Source: Lactarius indigo
Taxonomy: Eukaryota > Basidiomycota > Agaricomycetes > Russulales > Russulaceae
NCBI GenBank assembly: GCA_025766275.1
Contig: JAFKAC010000097.1
Span: 62,001 to 126,000 of the forward strand
DNA length: 64,000 nucleotides
Reading direction: 5' to 3'
In this document: positions 48,264 to 58,629 of the stretch, one piece after another
Layout: the number at the start of each line of letters is the position of its first letter
How positions within the stretch are numbered: the stretch's first letter is position 1
Position numbers and translations under genes: made by a program
The notes under the pieces: model-generated
The model's input: only the letters and a program-made list of their open reading frames with translations
What the model was told of the DNA's origin: nothing
The model's database searches: none

Positions 48264-48273
48264 AGACTGTCCA
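48264..48273 (-). other. Predicted self-primer binding site of B2
   Basis: On the minus strand TGGACAGTCT, three bases after the 5' LTR, is complementary to AGACTGTCCA in the LTR (48465-48474), which starts 35 nt after TATATAAG. That LTR motif is also the 3' arm of a GGACAGTC/GACTGTCC hairpin. Confidence 0.65.
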
Positions 48274-48275
48274 AG

Positions 48276-48961
48276 TGTGATGACTCACTGTCACTCGACA
48301 GGGGGTCACGACGAAGGCGGGGACTGGGGGCTACGGAGGGCGCGGAGAAGAAGTCCAGAAGAACACAAGGTACGAGGGGTACGGCTTTGGCTCAAAGAGG
48401 AGTAGTGGCGCACGAAGAGTGGGGCACTCGAAGGAGCTGAGAGGCAAAGGGAGGATGTCACAAGTGGACAGTCTGAGGGACTGTCCGTAGAATTGCACCA
48501 GCTTATATACTACAGGGGGTGGTCTGTGCGTAGGTTTAGGGCAGGCTTAGGGCCCATCCACGGGTGCTGCGCAGTACTGCGCAAAGGAACATTCTAGAGA
48601 CATCTAACAATAGAGGCCAATCAGAAGAGGTTTAAACATAGAACGACTGCGCCGCAGTCGATGGCGCAATCTTGCGTCAGGATGGCGTGATTCCGCAGTC
48701 AATGCGGGATTCCCCGAGAAGTGGTGACTTGTTGATTATCTTCGTTGATTGATCAACAATCAACTGTTGATAAGTACACGTGTACACAGCACGTGGCTTG
48801 AGAGGCATGACAGATCACGTGACCGATCACGTGATCGTTTGAGAACAGAATTCAAACTCCGATTCGGAATTCCCCTTTAGGAAGGTGATTACATAAGACC
48901 GGGCCGACGCGGACCGGTCCTAAGCGCCCTTGGGTCACGACCAGGTTATAGGTTCGTGACA
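48276..48961 (-). mobile_element. 5' LTR of element B2
   Basis: 686 bp and almost identical to 39151-39836. TATA box TATATAAG on the minus strand near 48502-48509. Confidence 0.95.
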
Positions 48962-48978
48962 CCTGTAGTGGCGTTACA
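48962..48978 (+). mobile_element. Last 17 bp of the element D 3' LTR
   Basis: CCTGTAGTGGCGTTACA is identical to the end of the D 5' LTR (37359-37375) and is followed by the ATTGC duplication. It marks the right end of D after the rest was lost. Confidence 0.85.
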
Positions 48979-49358
48979 ATTGCTGTACTTTCTTCTCACG
49001 CTTGCTGCGGATTGCTGTGTTACTTCTCACGCTTGCTGCGGATTGCGCCATTTGTTTGTTCTGCACAAACAAACCTTTTTCTATATAAGTTGTGGCCCTA
49101 AGTAGCTTGTATCCTTAGACTTGACTTCTTTACCATCACAGTATACATTGTTTTCCTATTCCCTTGGGGTAACTCTCTGCTGAACCGTCGAACCTCTTGA
49201 ACCCCCTTGAACTCCACTCACATCTTGAGTATTGTGTCATACTCTGAGATCCTTGTTAACCACTTAAACCTTGCCATTACCGGCTGAACCCTCGCTCATT
49301 GACATAGAAAGACCAGACTTGCTCACGCCGAGCTGAATGTTCCTACTGTAACATTACA
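48979..49358 (+). mobile_element. Element C 5' LTR, second half
   Basis: It continues the C LTR from ATTGCTGTACTTTC and matches 56224-56603, ending CTGTAACATTACA. It contains the TATATAAG box near 49083 and the self-primer-like AGACTTGACTT at 49117-49127. Confidence 0.88.
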
Positions 49359-49360
49359 TT

Positions 49361-49371
49361 AAGTTGAGTCT
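49361..49371 (+). other. Predicted self-primer binding site of C
   Basis: AAGTTGAGTCT pairs with AGACTCGACTT of the 3' LTR (56362-56372) over 11 positions with one G-U pair. A C-to-T change at a CpG in the binding site would explain the mismatch. Confidence 0.55.
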
Positions 49372-50929
49372 CTCCACCCTGGCTTCAAAACTAGGAAGCA
49401 GGAGCCGTTCTCAGTTCAAACCAGAATTCATCACCAGAAGAACAGAAGACGATCTCTCTGACAACATCAAGGGAGTAGCCATCTGGAAAACCTATGACAA
49501 AACTGAAGAATATTACGCTTGGAGCAAAGAAGACAACGGATATATTCCTATTGAATACATAGAAGACAAACAACTTTGGGTAGTCATCGCACAATCATCC
49601 AAAGACCACAAGTGGTTCTCTGTCAAACCAGTACCACTAGAATTCAGACTTGGTCCATATAGAAACAACCCAGTTGGCATAGTTGTCGACTCAGATACAG
49701 AAGAACCTGCTCAGGATTCAGATCAACATCAATCCCCTGTTGCATCAGTGGAATCTACGTCAGGTGTCCCCTCTTTAGCCCCACAAGAACCCATAGATTC
49801 AGGTGCTCGCACACCAACAAACTCAAGCATTAGAATGACAAGCACAGCCACACAAATCAACACCTCAATCACCCACACCCCTAGTGGAGGTGGCAGTAGC
49901 AAAGGAGGAGGTGGAGGTGGAGGTGGAGGCGGTGGAGGAATTCCTGCTGGAAGAGCCCCACCTTTAGCCCCCCCTCCTGCTGGAGATATATTAACAGGCC
50001 TACCACCAAAAGAGTTCACTGGAGACCAAGCCTACAGCAAGAAGTTCCTAAAAGAGTTCACCTTCTACCAGGCCCTCAATGGATCAATCGGGCAAATGAG
50101 AAACCCCTATCTCAGATGCATTGTCTCCCTCTCCCTAATACGAGGAGACTTGGTTGATGACCAGGTTATGGAACAAAGTGACTGGCTTACTGATGAACTT
50201 GCTGGAGGACAGGCTACAACAGAGGAAGACCTGTGGATCGCCATCCTAGATCGCTTCCAGGCTGCTTACACAGATGTTGCAGAGAAGCAGAAGGCACAGA
50301 AGGCACTCCAAGCAGTCAAAATGGAGAATGGAGACCTTGACACCTATATTGCTCAGTTTGCCGCCCTTGCAAAGAAGGCAGGATATGGTGCAGATGAAGA
50401 AGGAACCCTGGATATTTTCTCACGGGGTCTACCTGAAAAACTGGTCAGGAACATCATACAGTTCGACCACCCAGATGACTGGAAAGAATGGACCCAATCA
50501 GCCAGAAAGCACCATCAAGACTTCATCAATCTCCAAAATTGCTTTGGGATCAAAAAGGAAACTAAAGCCGGATTCACTAAAGGGCAATGGAACAACACCT
50601 TTAAAGTCAAACCATGTGACCCAAACACAATGGACATAGGAAGGACTCAAAGAGGAGCTGCAGGAAGAGCAGCCCTCACTGAAACCAAAAAACAGAAGCT
50701 CCAAGCAGAAGGGTGCTGTTTCTGTTGCAAGAAACAGGGACACATATCACGAAACTGCCCTGACAAACCAGCCAAACTCGCAGAAGCATCAACTACACCC
50801 TCTACACCATCCACCACAAAGACCAAAGAGGAACTAGCAAATGAGATGTGGGGAACTCTGATGGCACAGAGTGAGGAAGTGCGAGCACTGCTCATAGAGA
50901 AAGCCTTTGCTGAGAAGGATTTTTTGTAG
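49364..50929 (+). CDS. gag: Element C gag
   Basis: An intact gag frame of about 520 codons with no ATG near its start: it opens after a TAA at 49349 and runs from the LTR edge (TTG at 49364 is the first near-cognate codon). An N-terminal domain shared with element D (IKGVAIWKTYDKTEEYYAW, GYIPIEYIEDKQLWVVIAQ) precedes an acidic linker and a Gly-rich run (about residues 175-190). The capsid region follows (PPKEFTGDQAYSKKFLKEFT, KKAGYGADEEGTLDIFSRG) and the knuckle CCFCCKKQGHISRNC near 50720. It ends at TAG 50927-50929 inside the frameshift region. The N-terminal domain before the capsid is unknown to me. Confidence 0.87.
   Translation: MSLSTLASKLGSRSRSQFKPEFITRRTEDDLSDNIKGVAIWKTYDKTEEYYAWSKEDNGYIPIEYIEDKQLWVVIAQSSKDHKWFSVKPVPLEFRLGPYRNNPVGIVVDSDTEEPAQDSDQHQSPVASVESTSGVPSLAPQEPIDSGARTPTNSSIRMTSTATQINTSITHTPSGGGSSKGGGGGGGGGGGGIPAGRAPPLAPPPAGDILTGLPPKEFTGDQAYSKKFLKEFTFYQALNGSIGQMRNPYLRCIVSLSLIRGDLVDDQVMEQSDWLTDELAGGQATTEEDLWIAILDRFQAAYTDVAEKQKAQKALQAVKMENGDLDTYIAQFAALAKKAGYGADEEGTLDIFSRGLPEKLVRNIIQFDHPDDWKEWTQSARKHHQDFINLQNCFGIKKETKAGFTKGQWNNTFKVKPCDPNTMDIGRTQRGAAGRAALTETKKQKLQAEGCCFCCKKQGHISRNCPDKPAKLAEASTTPSTPSTTKTKEELANEMWGTLMAQSEEVRALLIEKAFAEKDFL
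50920..50926 (+). other. Gag/pol -1 frameshift heptamer TTTTTTG (C)
   Basis: Gag codons GAT TTT TTG TAG contain T_TTT_TTG, a canonical slippery heptamer directly before the stop. The -1 frame continues as FVGSNPAAWARA into protease. Confidence 0.7.
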
Positions 50930-53900
50930 GCTCAAACCCAGCGGCCTGGGCTAGAGCTTTAAACATTTCCAGTGTACAATATAGCCAATATAGATCCTTG
51001 AAAGTCCCTGTACACCTGGAAACTGCACACAAAACAGCCGATCAAGATGTCCTAGTAGACTCTGGAGCTACAGACAATTTCATAGACCCCAGACTCCTGA
51101 AGCAAATGGGGATAGGGACAATACCCCTGTCAAACCCAAAAAAGATCTGGAATATCGACGGAACCCTTAATAAGGCAGGAGAACTAACAGCATACTCCAT
51201 GCTAGATGTCCAATCAGGATCCAAGAAACTACCCATGAGGTTCCTGGTGACAAATCTAGGGGAAGAACGAATGATCCTGGGATACCCCTGGCTTGCTGCC
51301 TTTGAGCCCCAATGCAACTGGAAGGACTCCACCATCAGCACCAGTCACCTCCCTGTTATCATCACTACCCAAGGACTCCAAAAACAAGACGCCCCAAAAC
51401 CAAAGATCCACATCTGGAAAATGTGGAGCATGTTCCTGGAAGAGTGCGGGTATGAGGAAGGAGATGAACTCTACCTCAGATTTACCCAAGATGAGGTCAT
51501 TTGCAAAACCACGGTGGCCTCAGAATTGGTGCAAAAGGCATGAGATCAAACTGAAAGAATGCTAGAGGAAATGGTCCCCAAGGAGTACCTACAACATCAG
51601 AAGGTCTTCAGTGAAGAGAACTCCCACCGATTCCCACCGACCAGGTCATGGGACCACGCCATTGACCTCACTCCAAATGCCCCAGCCACTATTGATTGCA
51701 AAATATACCCTTTAACACATGATGAAAATGAAGCCCTTACCAAATTCCTCAATGAACACCTTGAAAAGGGATATATCCAGCCCTCTAAATCCCCATACTT
51801 GTCTCCCTTCTTCTTCATCAAAAAGAAAGATGGAAAGCTTTGCCCTGTCCAAGACTACCGATGGATCAACCAGTACACTGTCAAAAATCAATACCCACTC
51901 CCCTTAATCCCAGAACTGATTGACAAGGTCTGGGATGCGGCGTTGTTTACCAAATTTGATATCCAATGGGGTTATAACAACATCTGGATCAAAGAAGGAG
52001 ATGAATGGAAGGTGGCCTTCAAAACCAATCAGGGGCTGTTTGAACCACATGTCATGTTCTTTGGACTCACCAACTCGCCAAGCACATTTCAGACCATGAT
52101 GAACGTAATATTCCGTGACATGCTCCTAACCGGAGAAGTCATAATCTACATGGATGACATCTTTATTGCCACTATTGATGACCTGGAAAGACACCGCAAG
52201 GTGGTCCATCAAGTTCTAGAACGCCTAGAGGAACATGATCTCTACCTAAAACCGGAGAAATGCACCTTTGAGGTTAGGTCTATAGAGTACCTGGGTGTCA
52301 TATTGGAAAAAGGGAGGGTCCGAATGGACCCGATTAAGGTTCAGGGTGTACGTGACTGGCCCACTCCAACAACAACCAAAGAAGTCCATGCCTTTCAAGG
52401 ATTTGCAAATTTCTATCGCCGCTTCATCCAAGGATTCTCCATGATTGCCCATCCCCTTAACAACCTACTCAAAAAGGACACCAAATGGGAATGGACGGAA
52501 GACTGTCAAAAGGCATTTGACACACTCAAGACCCTGCTTGGAAAGGAACCTGTGCTCATTCAACTGGATTTGGAAAAGCAATTTGAATTGGAAGTGGATG
52601 CATCCCAATTTGCCAATGGAGGGGTGCTTTACCAAAAGGATAACCAAGGAATTCGCCACCCAGTGGCCTACTACTCCCAGACATTTGGACCAGCAGAATG
52701 AAATTATGACATCTATGATCAAGAATTGCTAGCCATTGTGCGGGCTCTACGACACTGGCGGGCATATCTAGCAGGCTCCCCTCACAAGGTAGTGGTGTAC
52801 ACAGACCATGCAAACCTCCAATATTGGAAAGAACCACACAAGATCAGCCAATGGGTAGCACGAGAAGTCCTGGAACTCTCCAAATTTGATATAGAGCTCC
52901 ACCACATTGCCGGCTCCAAGAATGCCCGGGCAGATGCCCTGTCAAGAAGACCAGACTATGATGATGGTTCCCATGACAACTTGGATGTAACAGTCCTTCC
53001 GGAAGAACTATTTGTCAAAGCTACAAGGGAACTGCCACAGGAACAAGAACTATGGGCTTATGTCACACAGAACCTAGACCAGGAACGTATCAAAACCTGG
53101 ATAGATACCCACAACCTAAAAGAACACTCAGGGCTCCACTGGAAAGATGAGCGCTTGGTTGTTGCAGGGAACAACAACCTTAAGAGGGGGGTAATTCATG
53201 CTTTTCATGACCTTCCAAGCACTGGACACCCTGGAATTTCAAACACAATGGCTCTGATAACACGAGACTACTGGTGGCCTGGCATGAAGAAAGATGTGGA
53301 AGAATATGTCAAAGGATGCGCAACATGCCAAGCCAATAAAGTCAACACCCACCCAAAGAAGCCAAGCCTCTCACCCATTTTTGGACAGATGACAGAACCA
53401 TTTGAAACTGTCAGCATGGATTTCATCGTCAAATTACCCAAGTCAAAAGGCTATGACACAATCCTCACAGTCACAGATCACGATTGTTCAAAAGCAGCAT
53501 TATTCATCCCTTGCAATGAAACAATAGATGCAGCCGGAGTCGCACAACTCTATTTACAACACATCTACCGCCACTATGGCCTTCCCAAGAAGGTCATTTC
53601 TGATCGAGACCCACAATTCACATCAATGTTTGCAAGAGCCCTCTGCAAAGCCTTAGACATCAAACAGAACATCTCAACAGCATACCACCCACAAACAGAT
53701 GGACAGTCAGAATGAACAAACCAATGGTTAGAACAATACCTAAGGTTTTGGTGTAATGCAAGACAGGATGATTGGGTAACCTGGTTACCAATGGCAGAAT
53801 TTGCTCATAACTCCTGGCCCAATGCTACAACCCGAATTCCCCCATTTGAACTAATCATGGGAAAACTCCCACGCACCACATGGACGCCAAAACCCTCCCC

Positions 53901-55848
53901 AGTTCCAAGTGTAGGACAACATCTTGAAGAACTGAAGAACAAGAGGAAGGAAGCTCAGGACAACCTAAAGAAAGCACAAGATTCCCTAGCACGGCAACCC
54001 TCCAAGTTTGAACCATACAAAGAAGGAGAAATGGTGTGGCTAGAAGGAACAAACATAAGGACTAGTCATCCAACTGCCAAACTAGCTCCAAAACGACATG
54101 GACCCTTCAGGATTACCAAAGTTCTGTCACCGGTCAACTATGAACTTGCCCTACCCCTGCAATGGAAGATCCACCCTGTGTTCCATGCCAACCTACTTAC
54201 ACCATATAGGGAAACACCGCTCCATGGAGAAAACTTCCCATGACCCCCACCTGACATAATAAACGGAGAAGAAGAATGGGAAGTAGAGAAAGTTCTAGAC
54301 TCTGCCAAGAAGGGACAACGACGTAAGCACCATTACCTCATCAAATGGAAGGGCTTCCCTGACAGTGACAACTCATGGGAACCGGAGGAAAATGTATCGG
54401 CCCCTGAAGCAATTCAAGACTTCTTCCGGCTACACCCGAATGCCGAAGGAGCGCCCTCCTCACATATAAGAAGTACAAGGTTGGAAGGAAAAGACCCCCA
54501 CTCCTCTACTCTTACATCTTCACACACAATGCCTTCTTGCTCCTCCTCTGTTGAAGCCCTCATTGAATGCTCCATAGAACGAGGGTTCTTCTCTCGACCC
54601 CCAACCCCAGAACAACAGACCACCATGGATGTCAACCCAGCACTGGTTGCACTGTTGGAAACCTTCAATGGACATCCCAACTTAGTCCCGAGGTCCTCCT
54701 TGTCTCCCCCTCCTGAACCGACCACCACTCCTCCTCCACTCCCTCCTTCCACCCCTCCTCCTGACTCTCCCCCGGTCTCTGTGATTTCCCACTCATCGAT
54801 GCCTCCACTGGAGGATGCCCCTATCAACTATGAGCGTGTAGCTGCCACTGCCAATGATGAACCGGACGAAGATGATGACCACCCAGGCCTCCCCTTCTTC
54901 CCAAACATAGAAACCTCAGCTCGCTTCCACCCTCTCTATATCAACCAACCTGACGGTACTAAAGTCCTGGCCAAGTACATCGCCTACACTGGTAACCGTC
55001 AGGATGTGAAGGGCTGTATGGGTAGAGGTCAGCCTGTCTATGGAGAGCCTGTGTACCTGGACAGTCTCCCAGGGGCTATGCCACAAGTCATGTCAGATGA
55101 CCAGATGCAGCAGCTCTCACGTGACGACCCTCAGGTGTATGCTGTAGATGAGGCACTGAGGGACCTCAACTCCCCACAGCTAGATGCAGAGATCTCTCGC
55201 CTCCGCCACTGTTTGGAACAGCGGGCTATGCTTCAGAGGCAGTTCACTGATCTGCAGGCTCAATGCAATCAAGTCCATGGGCTACTGTTCAACACCACCT
55301 CAGAACTTGATGGAGTGCGCAGTCGGCTGGAAGCCGCACATGCCTATACCCGGATTGCAGAACACTATGCTGACACATGGCAGCAACCTCGCCTCTTCCG
55401 CCACCAAGACCTTCCCTTTCCCCCTCACCCTGGAGGACCTGTAGAAATGCCTCGCCTCCAGGAAAATCGCAATGGAGACTGGTGCTGGTGCTGTGATAGT
55501 CGCTACCATCGCAGCTTCAACTGCCCTCGGACCAAGCAGTACTGTTACCATTGCCAGAGTGCAGGTCACTGGCCCAACAAGTGCCTATGGCGCCGGCTTG
55601 AAGAGCAACTGGGAGAAGAAGATGCTGCCAACAAGTGGTGTGGCAAGTGTTTTAGGAACGACCCTGGACATGCCAAGATCCGCTGCCCCATCTATGAGCA
55701 GTGCTGGAAGTGCGGAGTTCGCAGACATTTCCAGTTCCTTCGCACTCATCGCTGCCGGGAGATTATCACAGAAAACTACAACTCTGACTGGGTTAACGAT
55801 GACCTGGTACAGACTGACAATCCTGAGCCCGGCACAGACCGTTTCTAG
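50920..55848 (+). pseudogene. pol: Element C pol with chromodomain and zinc-knuckle extension, four TGA
   Basis: One frame carries the whole polyprotein: protease (VLVDSGATDNFIDPRL, near 51050), RT (IIYMDDIFIATID, near 52140), RNase H (ELEVDASQFANGGVLYQ; YTDHANLQYW), integrase finger and core (SMDFIVKL, ISDRDPQF, TDGQSE), chromodomain (YLIKWKGFPDSDNSWEPEEN, near 54350), then about 480 residues more. The extension has an acidic Pro/Ser linker, INYERVAATANDEPDEDD, a coiled coil (55170-55330) and four Cys/His knuckles (55480-55755). In-frame TGA codons at 51541, 52699, 53713 and 54241 break it. At three of them relatives have an arginine codon, and the fourth fits the same CGA-to-TGA change. The stop is TAG 55846-55848. 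Confidence 0.9.
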
Positions 55849-55885
55849 GGACGTCGAGACGACAAGGACTCTGAAGGGAGGGTAA

Positions 55886-56603
55886 TGTTACGGACTGGAC
55901 TTGTTTTGACTTTACTATTAGTTTCTTACTTACACTTGCGTTCGCGGGAAAGTCTTTCCTTTCTTGGCTTTCCCTTTCTTGGACTTGCTGCGCACTAGGA
56001 GCCTTAAGATTCTCTCCTAGTGCAAAGTGAGACAATGAGACACTCATTGTCCTTATAAGTCTTTATTACTACTATACTTGGGCTAAATGCACCCTTTTAT
56101 GGCAGGTGTCTCACTTTTGTTAAAACTGAGACATGTCTCACTTGCCTTTTATATCCTTGTTTCTTCTCACACTTACTGCGGATAGCTGTGCACACTTTCT
56201 TCTTTTTCCCGTGCCTGCTGCGGATTGCTGTACTTTCTTCTCACGCTTGCTGTGGATTGCTGTGTTACTTCTCACGCTTGCTGCGGATTGCGCCATTTGT
56301 TTGTTCTGCACAAACAAACCTTTTTCTATATAAGTCATGGCCCTAGGTAGCTTGTATCCTTAGACTCGACTTCTTTACCATCACAGTATGCATTGTTTTC
56401 CCATTCCCTTGGGGTAACTCTCTGCTGAACCGTCGAACCTCTTGAACCCCCTTGAACTCCACTCACATCTTGAGTATTGTGTCATACTCTGAGATCCTTG
56501 TTAACCACTTAAACCTTGCCATTACCGGCTGAACCCTCACTCATTGACATAGAAAGACCAGACTTGCTCACGCCGAGCTGAACGCTCCTACTGTAACGTT
56601 ACA
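55886..56603 (+). mobile_element. Element C 3' LTR
   Basis: 718 bp, TGTTACGGACTGG...GTAACGTTACA, preceded by the purine tract 55873-55885. TATATAAG lies near 56327, 35 bp before the self-primer AGACTCGACTT. It includes near-tandem copies of CTTCTCACGCTTGCTGYGGA. Confidence 0.9.
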
Positions 56604-56766
56604 CCTTGCCTATAGTCTTGTATAAAGACTTCAAGTGTGCATACTCTCCGCAGTGACTGTACATTCGGCGTGTGACTTGTCTCCGTGCTAGGCTTGAGCG
56701 TGTTACCAGTTCAGTTCACTAACATTTCCCTTGGTCTAGTTGTATGCGATAAGTCATACTGCTACA
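56604..56766 (+). mobile_element. LTR E fragment (3' part)
   Basis: It matches the complement of 20820-20978 (TATAAAG, GCAGTGACTGTAC, CTTGGTCTAGTTGT, CATACTGCTACA). It begins where the C LTR ends, so C probably inserted in an E LTR whose other half is not seen here. Confidence 0.75.
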
Positions 56767-57313
56767 TTAGGACAAGTTCCTTTCACACGCCTCTTTACTC
56801 TTGTTTACTGGTGTTTTCCCTTCTTTCCCTTTAGGCGGTTGACAACCACAAGTCCCTTGTGTCATACACCTCACTCTTTGCCTGTGGACCTTCATACGCA
56901 GAATCTGTGCTATCTTGGTACAACTCTATTGTCCGTAAAGTCAGCATAGATTGTGCTTGCCTATAGGTGTTCTATCTGGTCATCAGTAGAATGCTTGGGT
57001 ACTGCTTGCAGAACTGGTCACCACACCAGATAAGCTGCAAGTGGAGGAGAAGCCTGCCACTGGCAGGCCTAGCCTGCAACAGCTGTACACAAAGTAAACA
57101 GAAAAGTCTGAGAGCGCTTCGGTGTGAGAGGCAGCCAATAGGTCGAGGAGACTGTGGCAGACAGCCTTGTGTTCTTGCACAAATCCATTACATCATTCCT
57201 GAGTGTTCCGTTATCGCCACAGCCTTGCGCAGTGTGAAACAATCACTGTGTATTGGTCTTGCTTGATCGGACTCTCCAATCACCTTCGACTTAGCATTCA
57301 GCAGTCGTCGTAA
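56767..57313. other. No gene recognised
   Basis: About 550 bp with short frames only. A palindrome GCCTGCCACTGGCAGGCC lies near 57053. The right end (GTCGTCGTAACA, to 57315) looks like an LTR terminus but has no partner in the window. Confidence 0.4.
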
Positions 57314-57985
57314 CACATTGTCATATATTACCACCTTTCACTTTCCAAACTGCCTCACATATTTGTGAACGTTCGTCAGCGTCTTCGACGTATCTTCCAG
57401 AGGAGACAGGAAACAGTACTCCCTGTCCCAGTGCCACTGTCACCCCCACGTTCATACTTCACTCCAAATTTAGCCTCTGCTTCGGCATCACTACACGTCC
57501 AGGGAGCAGATCAATCGTCCACCGATCCTATCCCTTCACCCTGTTTTGCATCCCCAACTCCAACAGCAGCTTCGGAGCACTCTTATCACTCGGCGCATTC
57601 CTCCTCCAACAAGACACTCGTTGACGACCCCTACACACCCCCAGTTATTCACCAACAAGAAGTCTTTGCTGGTGAAGAGGTACACTTCAGGTTCTCTTTA
57701 GAAGGCGAACCACACAACAACGCGGAAGCATACGTCCGTGCCATCTATTTCAATAGAGACTTTTGCTTCGCCCTTCTCGAACTCTATGGTACCTCCGGCC
57801 TTGTTGTGGGCACCCCTTTCACCATCCCTCAGCTGATCACCTTTGTGGCAGCCCTCGTTCCCGAACTTTCTCCTCCCCCATCCATCCACTCCCACCATAG
57901 CTCCCAAAGGGAAACAGAGAGCAGCACAAGCTCAAGCTCAGTATCCCACAGGAGTAACCTCGAAGTTCAAAATGATCCTCTCTAA
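57314..57985 (+). CDS. Element I upstream ORF, unknown protein
   Basis: The frame opens after a TAA at 57311-57313, has no ATG and runs to TAA 57983-57985 (about 220 codons; GTG at 57365 is one possible start). It has a basic N terminus (VRQRLRRIFQRRQE), a Ser/Pro-rich middle, then a folded-looking part (VHFRFSLEGEPHNNAEAYV, IYFNRDFCFALLELYG) and a Ser-rich tail. The next ORF starts 14 bp before its stop. The arrangement mirrors ORF3/gag of element B, so I take it as a pre-gag ORF of another retroelement. No sequence match to ORF3 is obvious. Confidence 0.45.
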   Translation, partial: HIVIYYHLSLSKLPHIFVNVRQRLRRIFQRRQETVLPVPVPLSPPRSYFTPNLASASASLHVQGADQSSTDPIPSPCFASPTPTAASEHSYHSAHSSSNKTLVDDPYTPPVIHQQEVFAGEEVHFRFSLEGEPHNNAEAYVRAIYFNRDFCFALLELYGTSGLVVGTPFTIPQLITFVAALVPELSPPPSIHSHHSSQRETESSTSSSSVSHRSNLEVQNDPL

Positions 57986-58116
57986 AGAAGAAAAAGAGTG
58001 GATCAAGAACTTCGACAACTGGGACAACTTCAACGAAGACAAACAGCTTCATCTTATCGAAGACAGAAGGGAGTCGATCAAGAAGTACGAGGAACGAAAG
58101 AGACAAGACGAGTTAT
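57972..58116 (+). pseudogene. Element I gag-like start, cut by F3
   Basis: ATG 57972-57974 overlaps the end of the previous ORF. 48 codons are open (MILSKEEKEWIKNFDNWDNF...), highly charged, and then the F3 LTR cuts in at 58117. Its identity as gag is inferred from position and from the charged N terminus, which loosely recalls that of B2 gag. Confidence 0.4.
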
Positions 58117-58275
58117 GTAACGTTGTCACGACGTTAGCTCAACTTGAGCTCAGTAGAGGTGGTAACAACTTAGCAAATAGTCACGATGGCACAAAGGCCT
58201 GTGCTTCTGTCTTGGTGAATACACGGAGGTACACTGACAGACAGTTGATCTTTAGAGACTGAGTCACAAAGTATG

Positions 58276-58312
<37 letters not shown>

Positions 58313-58629
58313 AGAAGTGATGATTCAAGAAGACCAAGATGGTGTATCTTGGTCTTCGCAGACTGTCTTAAATACAGGTTGAGCAGGCTTTCAAGCGCTG
58401 CCATGAGTCGTAGTAAAGTAGCGTCCAATGTATTGCAGAAACATCACAAACCCTAATACTACTAGTACCCGTACTAGTATCGAGTCACTAAGGCACCGCT
58501 TGGTCAGCTATCATACCCAATCGCCTATCGCACTACTGTATCACCGAGGTCCACGACTAATCTACCTTACCACCATAGTCGCAACTGGTACAGCAAGGGT
58601 TTGAGTCGTATGCAAACCGAAATGTAACA
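58117..58629 (-). mobile_element. 3' LTR of element F3 (LTR family F)
   Basis: 513 bp, TGTAACGTTG...GAAATGTAACA. The minus strand shows the purine tract AAAAGGGGGTGA directly before it (58630-58641). The same tract precedes the A1 3' LTR. Confidence 0.92.
58283..58310 (+). repeat. (GA)n microsatellite inside LTR F3
   Basis: About 13-14 GA units. The other F LTRs have only short GA-rich stretches at this place. Confidence 0.9.

Larger units (their letters stand above)
39151..48961 (-). mobile_element. Element B2: near-intact 9.8-kb chromovirus with three extra ORFs
   Basis: Two 686-bp LTRs bound an internal region with, in transcription order, ORF1, ORF2, ORF3, gag and protease-pol. I found one mismatch between the LTRs (39593 region against 48718 region), so the copy is young. 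Flanks are ccgaa on the left (D gag) and cctgt on the right (end of the D 3' LTR). They do not match, so D sequence has been lost between them. Confidence 0.93.

Noticed and set aside
57300..57315. GTCGTCGTAACA as a certain LTR end of element I
   Set aside because: No matching LTR start, no second copy and no primer-binding motif after it.
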